NCBI RefSeq assembly: GCF_900111005.1
Contig: NZ_FOFV01000023.1
Coordinates: 1-64,000, forward strand
From: Lentzea albida
Lineage (GTDB): Bacteria > Actinomycetota > Actinomycetes > Mycobacteriales > Pseudonocardiaceae
Length of the DNA: 64,000 nucleotides
Reading direction: 5' to 3'
Shown here: positions 51,952-60,424 of the stretch, in pieces
Numbering within the stretch: position 1 is the stretch's first letter
Layout of the letters: each line of letters starts with the position of its first letter
Notes under the pieces: model-generated
The model's input: only the letters and a program-made list of their open reading frames with translations
Told to the model about the DNA's origin: nothing
Database searches by the model: none
Made by a program: the position numbers and the translations under genes

Positions 51952-53805
51952 ATGCGCATCAGACGTGCGGCGCTCGTCGCCGCAGTGCTCACAGGCGTGG
52001 TCGTGGCGCCTGCACAGGCCGCGCCCAGCAGCCACATCAGGCTGGACCAGGTCGGTTTCGGCAACTCCGAGCCGAAGCACGCCTACGTGCTCGGAGGTGC
52101 CGCCGGCACGAAGTTCTCCGTCGTGGACAGCCGTGGTCGCACGGTGCTGACCGGGAAGACGGGTGCGTCGACGGGGTCGTGGAGCGACAAGTACCCGGCG
52201 GTGCACCCGATCGACTTCTCCCAGCTGAAGCGATCGGGCACCTACCGGATCAAGGTCGGTACCTCGACGTCGCCGGCGTTCAAGGTCGACTCGTTGAAGA
52301 AGCTGTTCTCGCCGGTCGCGCACAACACCGTCGAGTTCTTCCAGGCGCAGCGCGACGGCGCCGACGTGATCCCGGGCAGGCTGAACCGCAAGCCCGCGCA
52401 CCTCACGGACCGCGAGGCCCTCGTGTACGAGGCGCCGGTGTTCGCGGGCGAGGGTGGCGACCAGATCGCGGCACCGCTGAAGCCGACCGGGGCCAAGGTC
52501 GACCTGGAGGGCGGCTGGTTCGACGCGGGTGACTTCGTCAAGTTCACGCACGCCTCGTCGTACTCCACCGCGTCGATGCTGCTGGCGTTGCGCAACAAGC
52601 ACGACGACGCGCTGTACGAAGAGGCGAAGTTCGGCCTCAAGTGGCTCGACAAGGCGTGGGACGAGAAGACCGGCACGCTCTACGCGCAGGTCGGCATCGG
52701 CACCGGCTCCGAGGAGTTCGGCTTCGTCGGCGACCACGACGTGTGGCGCCTGCCCGAGGCCGACGACAGGCTGAACGTCAAGCCGGGCGACAGCGAGTAC
52801 TACATCAAGCACCGCCCGGTGTTCCGCGCGAACGTCGCCGGCGAGAAGATCAGCCCGAACCTCGTCGGCCGCGTGGCCGGGTCGTTCGCGCTGGCCGCGC
52901 AGATCGAGTCCCGCAGGAACCCGCGAGTGGCGCGTTCCTACCTGGACAAGGCCGCACAGCTCTTCGCGCTGGCCAAGACCACGGACGTCGGCGAGCTCGT
53001 GACGGCGTTCCCGCACGCGTACTACCCCGAGGAGTCGTGGACCGACGACCTGGAGTTCGGCGCCACCCAGCTCGCGCTCGCCGCGAAGGCGTTGAACGAC
53101 AAGCGGTACAACGAGTTCGCGCGTGCCGCCACGCACTGGGCCAAGGAGTTCCTGGCCACCGGTGACCCGGACACGTTGAACGTCTACAACATCTCCGCGC
53201 TGGGCCACGCCGACCTCGCGCCGTTGCTCAAGAAGGGCGTCCCCGGCGCCGAGGTGACCGAGAAGCAGGTCGTCGGAGACATCCAGCGGCAGCTGCGCAA
53301 GGGTGCCGACGCCGCCAGGACCTCGCCGTTCCGCACCGCCGCCAACGTCGAGACCTGGGACGTCGGCTCGCGCACGTTCGGCTACATCACCACGGCCGCG
53401 CTCTACCAGAAGCTGACCGGCGACAAGACGTACGCGACGTTCGGCACGCAGCAGCGCGGCTTCGCCCTCGGCACCAACGCCTGGGGCACCTCGCTGATCG
53501 TCGGTGTCGGCACGAAGTTCCCCGAGTGCCCGCACCACCAGGCCGCGAACCTCTCCGGCTCGCCGAACGGCGGCTCGAAGGTGCTGGTCGGCGCCGTGAT
53601 CAACGGGCCGAACGACGCGTCCCTGTTCGGCGACCTCGGTGAGATGCCGCCGGGATCCGTCGACTGCACCAAGCCCTACACGCTCGAGTTCAACTCCGCG
53701 AAGTCCGTGTTCGCCGACGACCTGCGCTCGTGGCCGAGCTCCGAGCCGGCGATCGACTTCACGGCGACGGGTGTGCTCGGCTTCTCGCTGATCGCGAACT
53801 CCTGA
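51952..53805 (+). CDS. Secreted GH9 cellulase (endoglucanase-type) with N-terminal Ig-like domain
   Basis: A 617-residue exported glycoside hydrolase. The signal peptide MRIRRAALVAAVLTGVVVAPAQA is followed by a CelD-type Ig-like domain (about 28-110, IRLDQVGFGNSEPKHAYVL) and the GH9 (alpha/alpha)6 barrel. GGWFDAGDFVKF carries the catalytic base Asp pair, FPECPHHQAANLSG the conserved His region, and SSEPAIDFTATGVLG the acid Glu598. There is no cellulose-binding module, so soluble beta-glucan or cello-oligosaccharides are likely targets. A palindrome upstream and a hairpin downstream frame it as a single transcription unit. Confidence 0.94.
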   Translation: MRIRRAALVAAVLTGVVVAPAQAAPSSHIRLDQVGFGNSEPKHAYVLGGAAGTKFSVVDSRGRTVLTGKTGASTGSWSDKYPAVHPIDFSQLKRSGTYRIKVGTSTSPAFKVDSLKKLFSPVAHNTVEFFQAQRDGADVIPGRLNRKPAHLTDREALVYEAPVFAGEGGDQIAAPLKPTGAKVDLEGGWFDAGDFVKFTHASSYSTASMLLALRNKHDDALYEEAKFGLKWLDKAWDEKTGTLYAQVGIGTGSEEFGFVGDHDVWRLPEADDRLNVKPGDSEYYIKHRPVFRANVAGEKISPNLVGRVAGSFALAAQIESRRNPRVARSYLDKAAQLFALAKTTDVGELVTAFPHAYYPEESWTDDLEFGATQLALAAKALNDKRYNEFARAATHWAKEFLATGDPDTLNVYNISALGHADLAPLLKKGVPGAEVTEKQVVGDIQRQLRKGADAARTSPFRTAANVETWDVGSRTFGYITTAALYQKLTGDKTYATFGTQQRGFALGTNAWGTSLIVGVGTKFPECPHHQAANLSGSPNGGSKVLVGAVINGPNDASLFGDLGEMPPGSVDCTKPYTLEFNSAKSVFADDLRSWPSSEPAIDFTATGVLGFSLIANS

Positions 53806-53810
53806 GCGGT

Positions 53811-53851
53811 GCCGGCGCGGGTGTCCACTTCGGACGGGCACCCGCGCCGGC
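53811..53851. terminator. Hairpin after the GH9 gene
   Basis: GCCGGCGCGGGTG (53811-53823) pairs perfectly with CACCCGCGCCGGC (53839-53851), 13 pairs around a 15-base loop. It lies between two convergent genes and probably terminates both the GH9 and the GNAT transcripts. Confidence 0.8.
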
Positions 53852-53859
53852 CTCCCGGT

Positions 53860-54339
53860 TCAGAGCCGGTCGAACGGCTCCGCGTACCGGAACCCGCCCG
53901 GTGCGACGTCCCCGAACAGCCGCGCCTGGAAGTGCGGCGCCCACGCGGGATCCGGCGGCGTGATGCCGAACTCCGAGGCGAGCCGGAAGCCGAACCGCGA
54001 GTAGTAGACCGGCGAACCCAGCAGGATGACGGCCTTCTCACCACGGGCCTCGGCCGCGCCCAGCACGGCGTGCATCAACGCGGACCCGATCCCGGCGCGC
54101 TGGTGCGACGGGTGCACCGCGATCGGCCCGAGCCCGAGAGCCGGCGTGTCGCCGACGTACCCGCGCGTGCACACGACGTGGCCCAGCACGGTGTCCTCCA
54201 CCAGCGACAACTCCGGGATCCAGCCCTCGTCGGCCCTCAACCAGTCGATCAGCGGAGCCTCTGGGCCGTCGTTGAAGGCCAGGTTGGTGACCGTGCGGAT
54301 GGCGTCGATGTCTGCGGGTGTCTCCCGCCGGATCAGCAT
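53860..54339 (-). CDS. GNAT-family N-acetyltransferase (YhbS-like)
   Basis: A 159-residue acetyltransferase. LIRRETPADIDAIRTVTNLAF is the usual first strand-helix unit, LGPIAVHPSHQRAGIGSALMHAVLGAAEARG contains the acetyl-CoA pyrophosphate loop (Q-R-A-G-I-G), and AVILLGSPVYYSRFGFRLASEFGI is the YhbS-subfamily signature. The acceptor amine is unknown. It runs against the GH9 gene and diverges from the LppU-like gene. Confidence 0.9.
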   Translation of the reverse strand: MLIRRETPADIDAIRTVTNLAFNDGPEAPLIDWLRADEGWIPELSLVEDTVLGHVVCTRGYVGDTPALGLGPIAVHPSHQRAGIGSALMHAVLGAAEARGEKAVILLGSPVYYSRFGFRLASEFGITPPDPAWAPHFQARLFGDVAPGGFRYAEPFDRL

Positions 54340-54404
54340 GACCCCGCACTGTGGTCAACCGCGTCGCCGCGCGCCACTCGGTTTCCGCGGCCATAATCCG
54401 CAGC

Positions 54405-54920
54405 GTGGTCGTGAGACGGACCGTGATGGTGTGCGTACTTGCCGTGGTGGCTTATGTCGCCGTGTGGTGGATGTTCAGTGAAGAAGAGGAACCCGCGCAG
54501 GCGACACAGGCCTTCGTCACCGACTACTCCAAGGTGGAGAAGGGCAGTTGCGTGCGGTTCACGGGCCCCGGTGAGAACGACCAGGGCCTGACCGTCGTCG
54601 ACTGCGCGGGCGCCAAGGCGGCGCTGAGGGTCGGAACGGTCCTCACCGAGACCAGCGGCGCGTGCCCGCGCGGTGACTACAAGGTGTTGCGCGACACCAG
54701 GAACAACGCGGCGCTGTGCCTGATGCCCAACGCCGCGAGGGGTGACTGCTTCGAGTACGACACCGGCGACCTGCAGAGGTCCGTCGTGTCCAAGTTCGAC
54801 TGCGCGGCGCCGCGGGTGAACGTGCAGGTGGTGGACGTGGCGCGGGAAAGTTGCCCCGAGGAGGCGGAGTTCGGTGTTCCCTATGAGGAGATGACGCTCT
54901 GCCTGAGGAGGGTGCGTTGA
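54405..54920 (+). CDS. Membrane-anchored LppU-like protein with disulfide-type cysteines
   Basis: A 171-residue protein with an N-terminal membrane helix (VVVRRTVMVCVLAVVAYVAVWWMF) and an extracytoplasmic domain bearing six cysteines. The phrases KGSCVRFTGPG, TVVDCAGAKAALRVGTVL, GDCFEYDTGDL and FDCAAPRVNVQVVDV match the LppU/septum-formation-type repeat, in which pairs of cysteines follow a repeated K-G-x-C-x-x-x ... V-x-C-x-x-x-x-A pattern. The start could be the GTG at 54405 or the ATG at 54426. It overlaps the next gene by four bases (TTGA). Function unknown. Confidence 0.78.
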   Translation: MVVRRTVMVCVLAVVAYVAVWWMFSEEEEPAQATQAFVTDYSKVEKGSCVRFTGPGENDQGLTVVDCAGAKAALRVGTVLTETSGACPRGDYKVLRDTRNNAALCLMPNAARGDCFEYDTGDLQRSVVSKFDCAAPRVNVQVVDVARESCPEEAEFGVPYEEMTLCLRRVR

Positions 54921-55474
54921 TCGTCTTCGAGGGGCCCGCGGAGTTCGACGCGTGGCTGCACGAGAACGGTGCCACGGAGACCGAGCTGTGGCTCAAGTAC
55001 GCCAAGAAGGGCTCGGGGCTCAAGACCATCACCTACGACGAGGCGCTGGACGTCGCCTTGTGCCATGGGTGGATCGACGGACTCGTGCGGTCCGTGGACG
55101 AGACCTACTACTCGCAGCGCTGGACACCGCGCAAGGCGCGCAGCAGGTGGTCCAAGCGCAACTGCGGCAAGGTCGAGGAACTGATCGCGGCGGGAAGGAT
55201 GCTGCCCGCGGGGCTCAAGGAGATCGAGAAGGCCAAAGCGGACGGACGCTGGGACGCGGCCTACGCGGGACCGGCCACGATCGAGGTGCCGGACGACCTC
55301 ACCGAGGCCCTGAACGCCAATCCCGCAGCCGCGGAGTTCTTCAAGACGCTCAACAGCCAGAACAGGTATGCCGTGCTGCTGCGCATCCACGACGCGAAGA
55401 GGCCGGAGACGCGGCGGAAACGCATCGCCCAGTTCGTTCAAATGCTGGCGGAGGGCCGAAAGCTCTACTCTTGA
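54917..55474 (+). CDS. YdeI/OmpD-associated family protein
   Basis: A 185-residue soluble protein starting from a TTG that overlaps the previous stop. FEGPAEFDAWLHENGATETELWLKYAKKGSG, TYDEALDVALCHGWIDGLVRSVDETYYSQRWTPRKARSRWSKRN and PAAAEFFKTLNSQNRYAVLLRIHDAKRPETRRKRI are the three conserved blocks of the YdeI (DUF1905-associated) family. The biochemical role is unknown; some members sit in stress operons. Five bases separate it from the next gene, so an operon is likely. Confidence 0.9.
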   Translation: MIVFEGPAEFDAWLHENGATETELWLKYAKKGSGLKTITYDEALDVALCHGWIDGLVRSVDETYYSQRWTPRKARSRWSKRNCGKVEELIAAGRMLPAGLKEIEKAKADGRWDAAYAGPATIEVPDDLTEALNANPAAAEFFKTLNSQNRYAVLLRIHDAKRPETRRKRIAQFVQMLAEGRKLYS

Positions 55475-55479
55475 GAATC

Positions 55480-56133
55480 ATGAAGTGGTTCCGCCGTCGC
55501 AAAGCCGAAGAAGTCGTCCCCGACCACCTGCCGAACGCCGAGGAGGCCGCCCGGCGGTTCTGGGAGCGCTGGTTCGAGCTGGTGCCGGTGGTCAGCGCGG
55601 CGCTCGGCGACGGCGAGCCGCACCGGGTCGAGGACGACCTGCGGGACCTCGTGGACGTGTTGCACCCCGATCTGGCGTTCTCCCTCGAACAGGGCCACAT
55701 GGCGATGTACGCGCTGGTGGTCACCGGTCAGGAGGACCCGAGGCTGCGCCCGTACACCGACGCGTGGATCGGCGCCGCGCCGCCGTCGGACATGGTGTGG
55801 GAGTTCCACGACTCGGTGCCGCCCGTGCCGGACCCCACCGAGGTCGTCGTGAACCTCGGGAAGGTGAAGATGCGGCTCGGCGACTACCGCGTGGTGGCCC
55901 AGGTGGACGGTGACGTCGTGGACGTCGCGGTCTACCACCCCGCCCTCGCGGACCTGAGCGACCAGCAGCGGCAGACGATGACGTTCCTGCCGCTGGACGT
56001 CACTCTCGGCGAGCGGCTGGCGGGGGAGCGGCTGCGGCGCGTGGAGACCGCGGAGCTCGAGCCGCAGGGCACGATCAGCCTGCTGGAGCTGCGTTCCCTC
56101 GTGCGGGAACTCGCCGGCGTTTCGGACCGGTGA
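55480..56133 (+). CDS. Conserved hypothetical protein upstream of ligA
   Basis: A 217-residue soluble protein beginning with a basic stretch (MKWFRRRKAEEVVPDHL). It has a helix-rich first third (AARRFWERWFELVPVVSAAL) and beta-rich remainder (MALYALVVTG-like, VVVNLGKVKMRLGDYRVVAQV). I do not recognise it. It is tightly placed between the YdeI-like gene and ligA, and similar small proteins occur upstream of ligA in other Pseudonocardiaceae as far as I recall. The start is the ATG at 55480. Confidence 0.75.
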   Translation: MKWFRRRKAEEVVPDHLPNAEEAARRFWERWFELVPVVSAALGDGEPHRVEDDLRDLVDVLHPDLAFSLEQGHMAMYALVVTGQEDPRLRPYTDAWIGAAPPSDMVWEFHDSVPPVPDPTEVVVNLGKVKMRLGDYRVVAQVDGDVVDVAVYHPALADLSDQQRQTMTFLPLDVTLGERLAGERLRRVETAELEPQGTISLLELRSLVRELAGVSDR

Positions 56134-56166
56134 AAACTGTCGGACCTGGTCACTAAGCTGTCGGAC

Positions 56167-58275
56167 GTGACCAGCGAGAGCCTTGAAGACGTCCCCGCGC
56201 AGGTGCGCGAGCGGCATGCCGTGCTCGCGGAAGAGGTGCGTTCGCACCAGTTCCGCTACTACGTGCTGGACGACCCGATCGTCACCGATGGTGAGTTCGA
56301 CGCGTTGCTCAAGGAGCTCGAGGCGCTGGAGGCCGAGCACCCCGGCCTGGCGACGCCGGAGTCGCCGACCCAGCTCGTCGGCGGCACGTTCTCGACCGAG
56401 TTCAAGGCGGTCGACCACCTGGAGCGCATGCTCAGCCTCGACAACGTCTTCGCGCAGGACGAGCTGACGGCGTGGTTCGAGCGCGTCCAGAAGGAGATCG
56501 GCGCCGGCACGCACTTCCTGTGCGAGCTGAAGATCGACGGCCTCGCGATCAACCTGCTCTACGAGAAGGGTCGGTTGACGCGGGCGCTGACCCGCGGCGA
56601 CGGCCGCACGGGTGAGGACGTGACGCTGAACGTCCGCACGATCGCGGACGTCCCGGTGGTGCTGAACGGGTCCGACGAGTACCCGGTGCCCGACCTGGTG
56701 GAGGTGCGCGGTGAGGTCTTCTTCGCGGTGGAGGACTTCCTGGCCCTGAACGCCTCGCTGGTCGAGCAGGGCAAGCCGCCGTTCGCGAACCCGCGCAACA
56801 CCGCGGCGGGGTCGTTGCGGCAGAAGGACCCGAAGGTCACCGCGTCGCGCAGGCTGCGGATGATCTGCCACGGCATCGGCAAGACCGAGGGCTTCGACGT
56901 CGCCAGCCAGTCGCTCGCGTACGAGGCGCTGAAGTCGTGGGGCCTGCCGACGTCACCGCACACCGAGGTGCTCACCGACCCGGCGGAGGTCCGCAAGAAG
57001 GTCGAGTACTGGGGCGAGCACCGGCACGACGCGGTGCACGAGATCGACGGCCTGGTGATCAAGGTCGACGAGGTGGCGTTGCAACGGCGCCTGGGCACGA
57101 CGTCGCGCGCGCCGCGGTGGGCCATCGCCTACAAGTACCCGCCGGAAGAGGCGACGACGACGTTGCTCGACATCCAGGTCCAGGTCGGCCGCACGGGCCG
57201 CGTGACGCCGTTCGCACTGATGGAGCCGGTGAAGGTGGCCGGCTCGACGGTCGCGCGCGCCACGCTGCACAACGCCTCGGAGGTCAAGCGCAAGGGCGTG
57301 CTGATCGGCGACCGCATCGTCATCCGCAAGGCGGGCGACGTGATCCCCGAGGTGCTCGGCCCGGTGCTGGCCGCGCGCCCGGCCGACGCGCGCGAGTTCG
57401 AGATGCCCACGCGCTGCCCGGAGTGCAACTCGGTGCTGCGGCCCATGAAGGAGGGCGACGTCGACATCCGCTGTCCCAACGCGGAGACGTGCCCCGGTCA
57501 GCTCCGCGAACGCCTGGCGTACCTGGCCTCCCGCGCCGCGCTCGACATCGAGGTGCTCGGGTACGAGGCCGCGGCCGCGATCACCGAGTCCACGATCTAC
57601 ACCAACGAGGCCGACCTGTTCGACCTCGACGCGGAGGCGTTGCGGCAGGTCGAGCGCTTCACCACGAAGAACGGCGAGCTGTCCGCGAACGCGCTGAAGC
57701 TGGTCGACAACCTGGAGGCGGCGAAGGAGCGTCCTCTGTGGAGGGTGCTGGTCGCGCTGTCCATCCGGCACGTCGGGCCGACGGCGGCCCGTGCGCTGGC
57801 GCAGCAGTTCGGCTCGATGGACGCGATCCTCGAAGCACCCGAAGAGGCGCTGGCGGGCGCCGAGGGCGTGGGCCAGACCATCGCGACGGCCGTGGTGGAA
57901 TGGCGGGAGACGGAGTGGCGCCAGGGCGTCGTGGAGCGCTGGCGGGCCGCGGGCGTGCGGATGGAGGACGAGCGCGACGCGTCCATCGTGCGCAACCTCG
58001 AAGGCCTGTCCATCGTGGTCACCGGCTCGCTGACGGAGTTCTCGCGCGACTCGGCGAAGGAGTCGATCCTCGCCCGCGGCGGCAAGGCGGCCGGTTCGGT
58101 GTCCAAGAAGACGGCTTTCGTCGTGGTCGGCGACTCGCCAGGATCCAAGTACGACAAGGCCGTCTCGCTGAAGGTCCCCGTCCTCGACGAGGATGGCTTC
58201 CGCGTCCTGCTGGAGCAGGGCCCGGACGCCGCGCGGGAGGTAGCCCTGCCCACCGAGGAAGGCTCAGATGGCTGA
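56167..58275 (+). CDS. ligA: NAD-dependent DNA ligase
   Basis: Essential ligase that seals nicks using NAD+, 702 residues, full length. GTG start at 56167. The Ia/adenylation region is complete: RYYVLDDPIVTDGEFDALL in front, and the adenylated lysine Lys122 in CELKIDGLAIN. The OB fold follows. The zinc finger cysteines are Cys417, Cys420, Cys436 and Cys442, then the helix-hairpin-helix region (LVALSIRHVGPTAARALAQQFGSM) and a C-terminal BRCT domain (LEGLSIVVTGSLTEFSRDSAKESILARGGKA). Its 3' end overlaps the GNAT gene by eight bases. It lies in the conserved ligA-ACT-gatC neighbourhood. Confidence 0.98.
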   Translation: MTSESLEDVPAQVRERHAVLAEEVRSHQFRYYVLDDPIVTDGEFDALLKELEALEAEHPGLATPESPTQLVGGTFSTEFKAVDHLERMLSLDNVFAQDELTAWFERVQKEIGAGTHFLCELKIDGLAINLLYEKGRLTRALTRGDGRTGEDVTLNVRTIADVPVVLNGSDEYPVPDLVEVRGEVFFAVEDFLALNASLVEQGKPPFANPRNTAAGSLRQKDPKVTASRRLRMICHGIGKTEGFDVASQSLAYEALKSWGLPTSPHTEVLTDPAEVRKKVEYWGEHRHDAVHEIDGLVIKVDEVALQRRLGTTSRAPRWAIAYKYPPEEATTTLLDIQVQVGRTGRVTPFALMEPVKVAGSTVARATLHNASEVKRKGVLIGDRIVIRKAGDVIPEVLGPVLAARPADAREFEMPTRCPECNSVLRPMKEGDVDIRCPNAETCPGQLRERLAYLASRAALDIEVLGYEAAAAITESTIYTNEADLFDLDAEALRQVERFTTKNGELSANALKLVDNLEAAKERPLWRVLVALSIRHVGPTAARALAQQFGSMDAILEAPEEALAGAEGVGQTIATAVVEWRETEWRQGVVERWRAAGVRMEDERDASIVRNLEGLSIVVTGSLTEFSRDSAKESILARGGKAAGSVSKKTAFVVVGDSPGSKYDKAVSLKVPVLDEDGFRVLLEQGPDAAREVALPTEEGSDG

Positions 58276-58756
58276 TTTGATCATCCGCCCGGCAACGGAG
58301 GCCGACCTGGAAGCGGTAGGCGCCGTCACGGTCGAGGCGTACAAGGCGGACGGCGTGGTGAGCGGCGACTACGCGAAGGTGCTCGCCGACGCCACCTCCC
58401 GCTTCCGCGACGCCGAAGTGGTCGTCGCCCAGGACGAGTCCGGCACCGTCCTGGGCACGGTGACGGTAGTGCACCCCGGCACGCCCTACGCGGAGATCTC
58501 CCGCCCGGGCGAACTGGAATTCCGCATGCTGGCGGTCTCGGCGGCGGCCCGCGGCCGAGGCGTCGGCGAGACCCTGGTGCGCGCGGTGATCGACAGGGCG
58601 CGCGAGGCCGGCGCCACCCACGTGGTCCTGTCGTCGTCGGAGAAGATGCTGGCGGCGCACCGGCTGTACGAGCGGCTGGGCTTCACCCGCCTGCCGGACC
58701 GCGACTGGTCGCCGACACCCGGCCTCAAGCTGGTCGCGTACGAGATGCCGGTCTGA
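58268..58756 (+). CDS. GNAT-family N-acetyltransferase
   Basis: A 162-residue acetyltransferase whose ATG lies inside the end of ligA. LIIRPATEADLEAVGAVTVEAY, ISRPGELEFRMLAVSAAARGRGVGETLVRAVIDRAREAG (acetyl-CoA loop R-G-R-G-V-G) and VLSSSEKMLAAHRLYERLGFTRLPDRD are the standard GNAT blocks. The substrate is unknown. The stop codon lies within the first unit of the 49-base tandem repeat that follows. Confidence 0.9.
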   Translation: MADLIIRPATEADLEAVGAVTVEAYKADGVVSGDYAKVLADATSRFRDAEVVVAQDESGTVLGTVTVVHPGTPYAEISRPGELEFRMLAVSAAARGRGVGETLVRAVIDRAREAGATHVVLSSSEKMLAAHRLYERLGFTRLPDRDWSPTPGLKLVAYEMPV

Positions 58757-59005
58757 ACAACCGGCCCCGGCTTGGGGGCTGGTCTGAACGACCGGCGTCC
58801 GCGGTCGCGGGCCTCGGCTTGGGCGTGCTGGCCCGAGCGACCGGCGTCTGCGGTCGCGCGCCCTGGCTTTGGCGGGCCGGCCTGAACAGCCCACGTCCGC
58901 GGCCCGCGGACCCCTGGTGTCGGTGCGCCGGCCGGAGCGACCGGCGCCTGCGGTCGCGGGCCCCGGCTTGGGCGTGCCGGCCTGAGCGACCGGCACATGC
59001 GGCCG
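58751..59005. repeat. 49-bp tandem repeat forming hairpins
   Basis: Copies start at 58751 (shortened to 31 bases), 58782, 58831, 58880 (51 bases), 58931 and 58980 (partial). The consensus unit is 49 bases and begins GCCTGAGCGACCGGCGTCTG; within it GCGACCG and CGGTCGC form a 7-base stem with a 7-base loop, and CCGGCTTGGG marks the second half. The length is not a multiple of three, so the array is not protein coding. It starts at the last codons of the GNAT gene and continues to just before the frameshifted secreted-protein gene. REP-like or terminator-array functions are possible. Confidence 0.8.
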
Positions 59006-59045
59006 CGCGTCCCCACCGCATGGCGCCGCGGACGGGGGTTCGCGA

Positions 59046-59460
59046 ATGAGATCGGTCATCGTGCTCGTGCCGGCGTTGCTCGCGGGAGCGTCCGCCGCAC
59101 CGGTGGGTCTGCCGGACCAGGACCGGAGCCGGCTCGAGGAGCTGGCTCACGCGTACCTGCAATGGCGGGCGCGGCACGGCGAGGGCGTCGGCCCGCACCC
59201 GCTACCGGGTGGCTGTGGTCAGGGCCCAGGCCGAACGGTTCCACGCCGACCAGATAGGCCGGGTCGTCGTGGCCAGGGTCCACGAACACTCCGAGCTTCA
59301 CTTCGCCAAGCCGAGCCCGGTGCCGCACACCGCGTACGGCCTGCCCCACCTGCTCACGTTCCGCCGCTCGGGTGCCGGCTGGCTGCTCAGCGACGTCGCA
59401 CTGGGCCACTACAAGCACTGCGCGTTGCTGCCGGAGACGCAACGACCGTCAGAGTGCTGA
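59046..59460 (+). pseudogene. Frameshifted gene for a small secreted protein
   Basis: The first frame, from an ATG at 59046, reads a signal peptide (MRSVIVLVPALLAGASAAPVG) and LEELAHAYLQWRARHGEG, then turns into Pro/Arg/Gly-rich nonsense. The adjacent frame takes over near 59180-59200 with a sensible globular sequence (RTRYRVAVVRAQAERFHADQ, VHEHSELHFAKPSPVPHTAYG, LTFRRSGAGWLLSDVALGHY) to a stop at 59458-59460. The two halves fit as one exported protein of about 138 residues joined by a single-base change in the GC-rich stretch around 59175-59195. It may be a sequencing slip or a decayed gene. The C-terminal block recalls the N-terminal domain of some actinobacterial amidase-type secreted proteins, a weak resemblance. 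Confidence 0.6.
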
Positions 59461-59874
59461 GATGATCCGCGCCCGCAGCTTGGAGTCACCGGCGGCCTGT
59501 TCGTACAGCAGCTGCCGCAGCACGTCGGGCGGCAGCGATCTCAGCACGTCCTTGAGCTCGACGTCCTCGGCGTCCGGCGGCGGCACCGTCTCACCCCGGT
59601 CCAGCAGCACCAGCCCGACCGCCACGCAGTGCTTGCAGAAGAACCCCTCGGACCCGTGCGGACAGCTGCAGGCCCCCACCAGCTGCGTCCCCGACCACGA
59701 CAGCTCCACGGCGTACGCGTCGTCGTCACCACCCCGCACCCGCGCCGCCACGTGACGGCTGTGCACCCGCAGGGACAACACGGCTTCGCGGTAGGTCAGG
59801 CCGCGCCAGTACGACTTGGTGCCCGCGCGGTGCAGCAGCAGCTCGGTGGTGAGGGTCGTCGACACGGGGGTCAT
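59449..59874 (-). CDS. Short SWIM zinc-finger protein
   Basis: A 141-residue protein with one SWIM-type zinc finger: ACSCPHGSEGFFCKHCVAVGL (CxC...CxH pattern). It is preceded by a beta-rich stretch (SYWRGLTYREAVLSLRVHSRHVAARVRGGDDDAYAVELSWSGTQL) and followed by a helical stretch (DVLRSLPPDVLRQLLYEQAAGDSKLRARII). Full SWIM proteins of actinobacteria usually continue for several hundred residues with extra domains after such a stretch. This one stops there, so it is either a mini-form or a truncated remnant. Its 3' end overlaps the broken secreted-protein gene by 12 bases. Confidence 0.75.
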   Translation of the reverse strand: MTPVSTTLTTELLLHRAGTKSYWRGLTYREAVLSLRVHSRHVAARVRGGDDDAYAVELSWSGTQLVGACSCPHGSEGFFCKHCVAVGLVLLDRGETVPPPDAEDVELKDVLRSLPPDVLRQLLYEQAAGDSKLRARIISAL

Positions 59875-60095
59875 CCAACCGGGTGACCGCAGAAAGGATC
59901 AACATGATCGCGATCGGTCCACCGGAACCCGAGGACAGCTCCAGCTGAGAGCAGTTCCAGGCGGACTGCTACACCCACGTCCAACGCCCTGGCGAGGACG
60001 TCCGCTACCAGCGGGACCCCGAGGCGCGGCCGCGCGCTCGTCGGGGCGGTGACGGACCGGGCGAAGCCGCGGTCCGTCCACCAGCGCACAGTCCT

Positions 60096-60320
60096 CTAAC
60101 GCGCGGTCGCCTCCAGGTCCAGCAAGGTCACGGCCGCGCGGAAGTACTTGTTGGTGCCCAGGTCACGCACCGTCTTGATGTTGAACGCCGCCTTCAGCTT
60201 CTCTGCGTCGCCGGGGCTCACGCCCTGCAGCGCGTCGACGGGGGCGTCCAGGATCTCGGTGAGCGGGAGGTTCTCGTAAGCCTTGTCGAGGAGCATGTCG
60301 AGGTTCACGGTGACGGCCAT
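60096..60320 (-). CDS. 74-residue helix-hairpin-helix-like mini-protein
   Basis: A small acidic/basic helical protein. The second ATG (60318-60320) is preferred because GGAGG lies 10 bases before it; the upstream ATG at 60329 has only one base of spacing. LPLTEILDAPVDALQGVSPGDAEKLKAAFNIKTVRDLGTNKYFRAAVTLL has the pattern helix, GVS-x-x-D-x-x-x-L hairpin, helix found in DNA-binding helix-hairpin-helix domains, with the NKYFRAA end common in small stand-alone actinobacterial copies. It diverges from the GmrSD-type gene by 104 bases. Partnership with that gene is suggested only by position. Confidence 0.75.
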   Translation of the reverse strand: MAVTVNLDMLLDKAYENLPLTEILDAPVDALQGVSPGDAEKLKAAFNIKTVRDLGTNKYFRAAVTLLDLEATAR

Positions 60321-60424
60321 GATCTTCATCCCTCCGGGAAGTGGGCGATCACGGCAGATTCTGGGGTCAGTCCGGAGATCTCGCAGGACGTAACGACGGC
60401 CCGCACCCGCCCGATGAGGCGGTC

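Noticed and set aside
59904..60095. A short frame from an ATG at 59904 with GAAAGGA upstream, stopping at 59946-59948, with apparently coding sequence following in the same frame
   Set aside because: It looks like another decayed gene, but the continuation does not end before the next gene and has no clear coding pattern. I could not define its limits.
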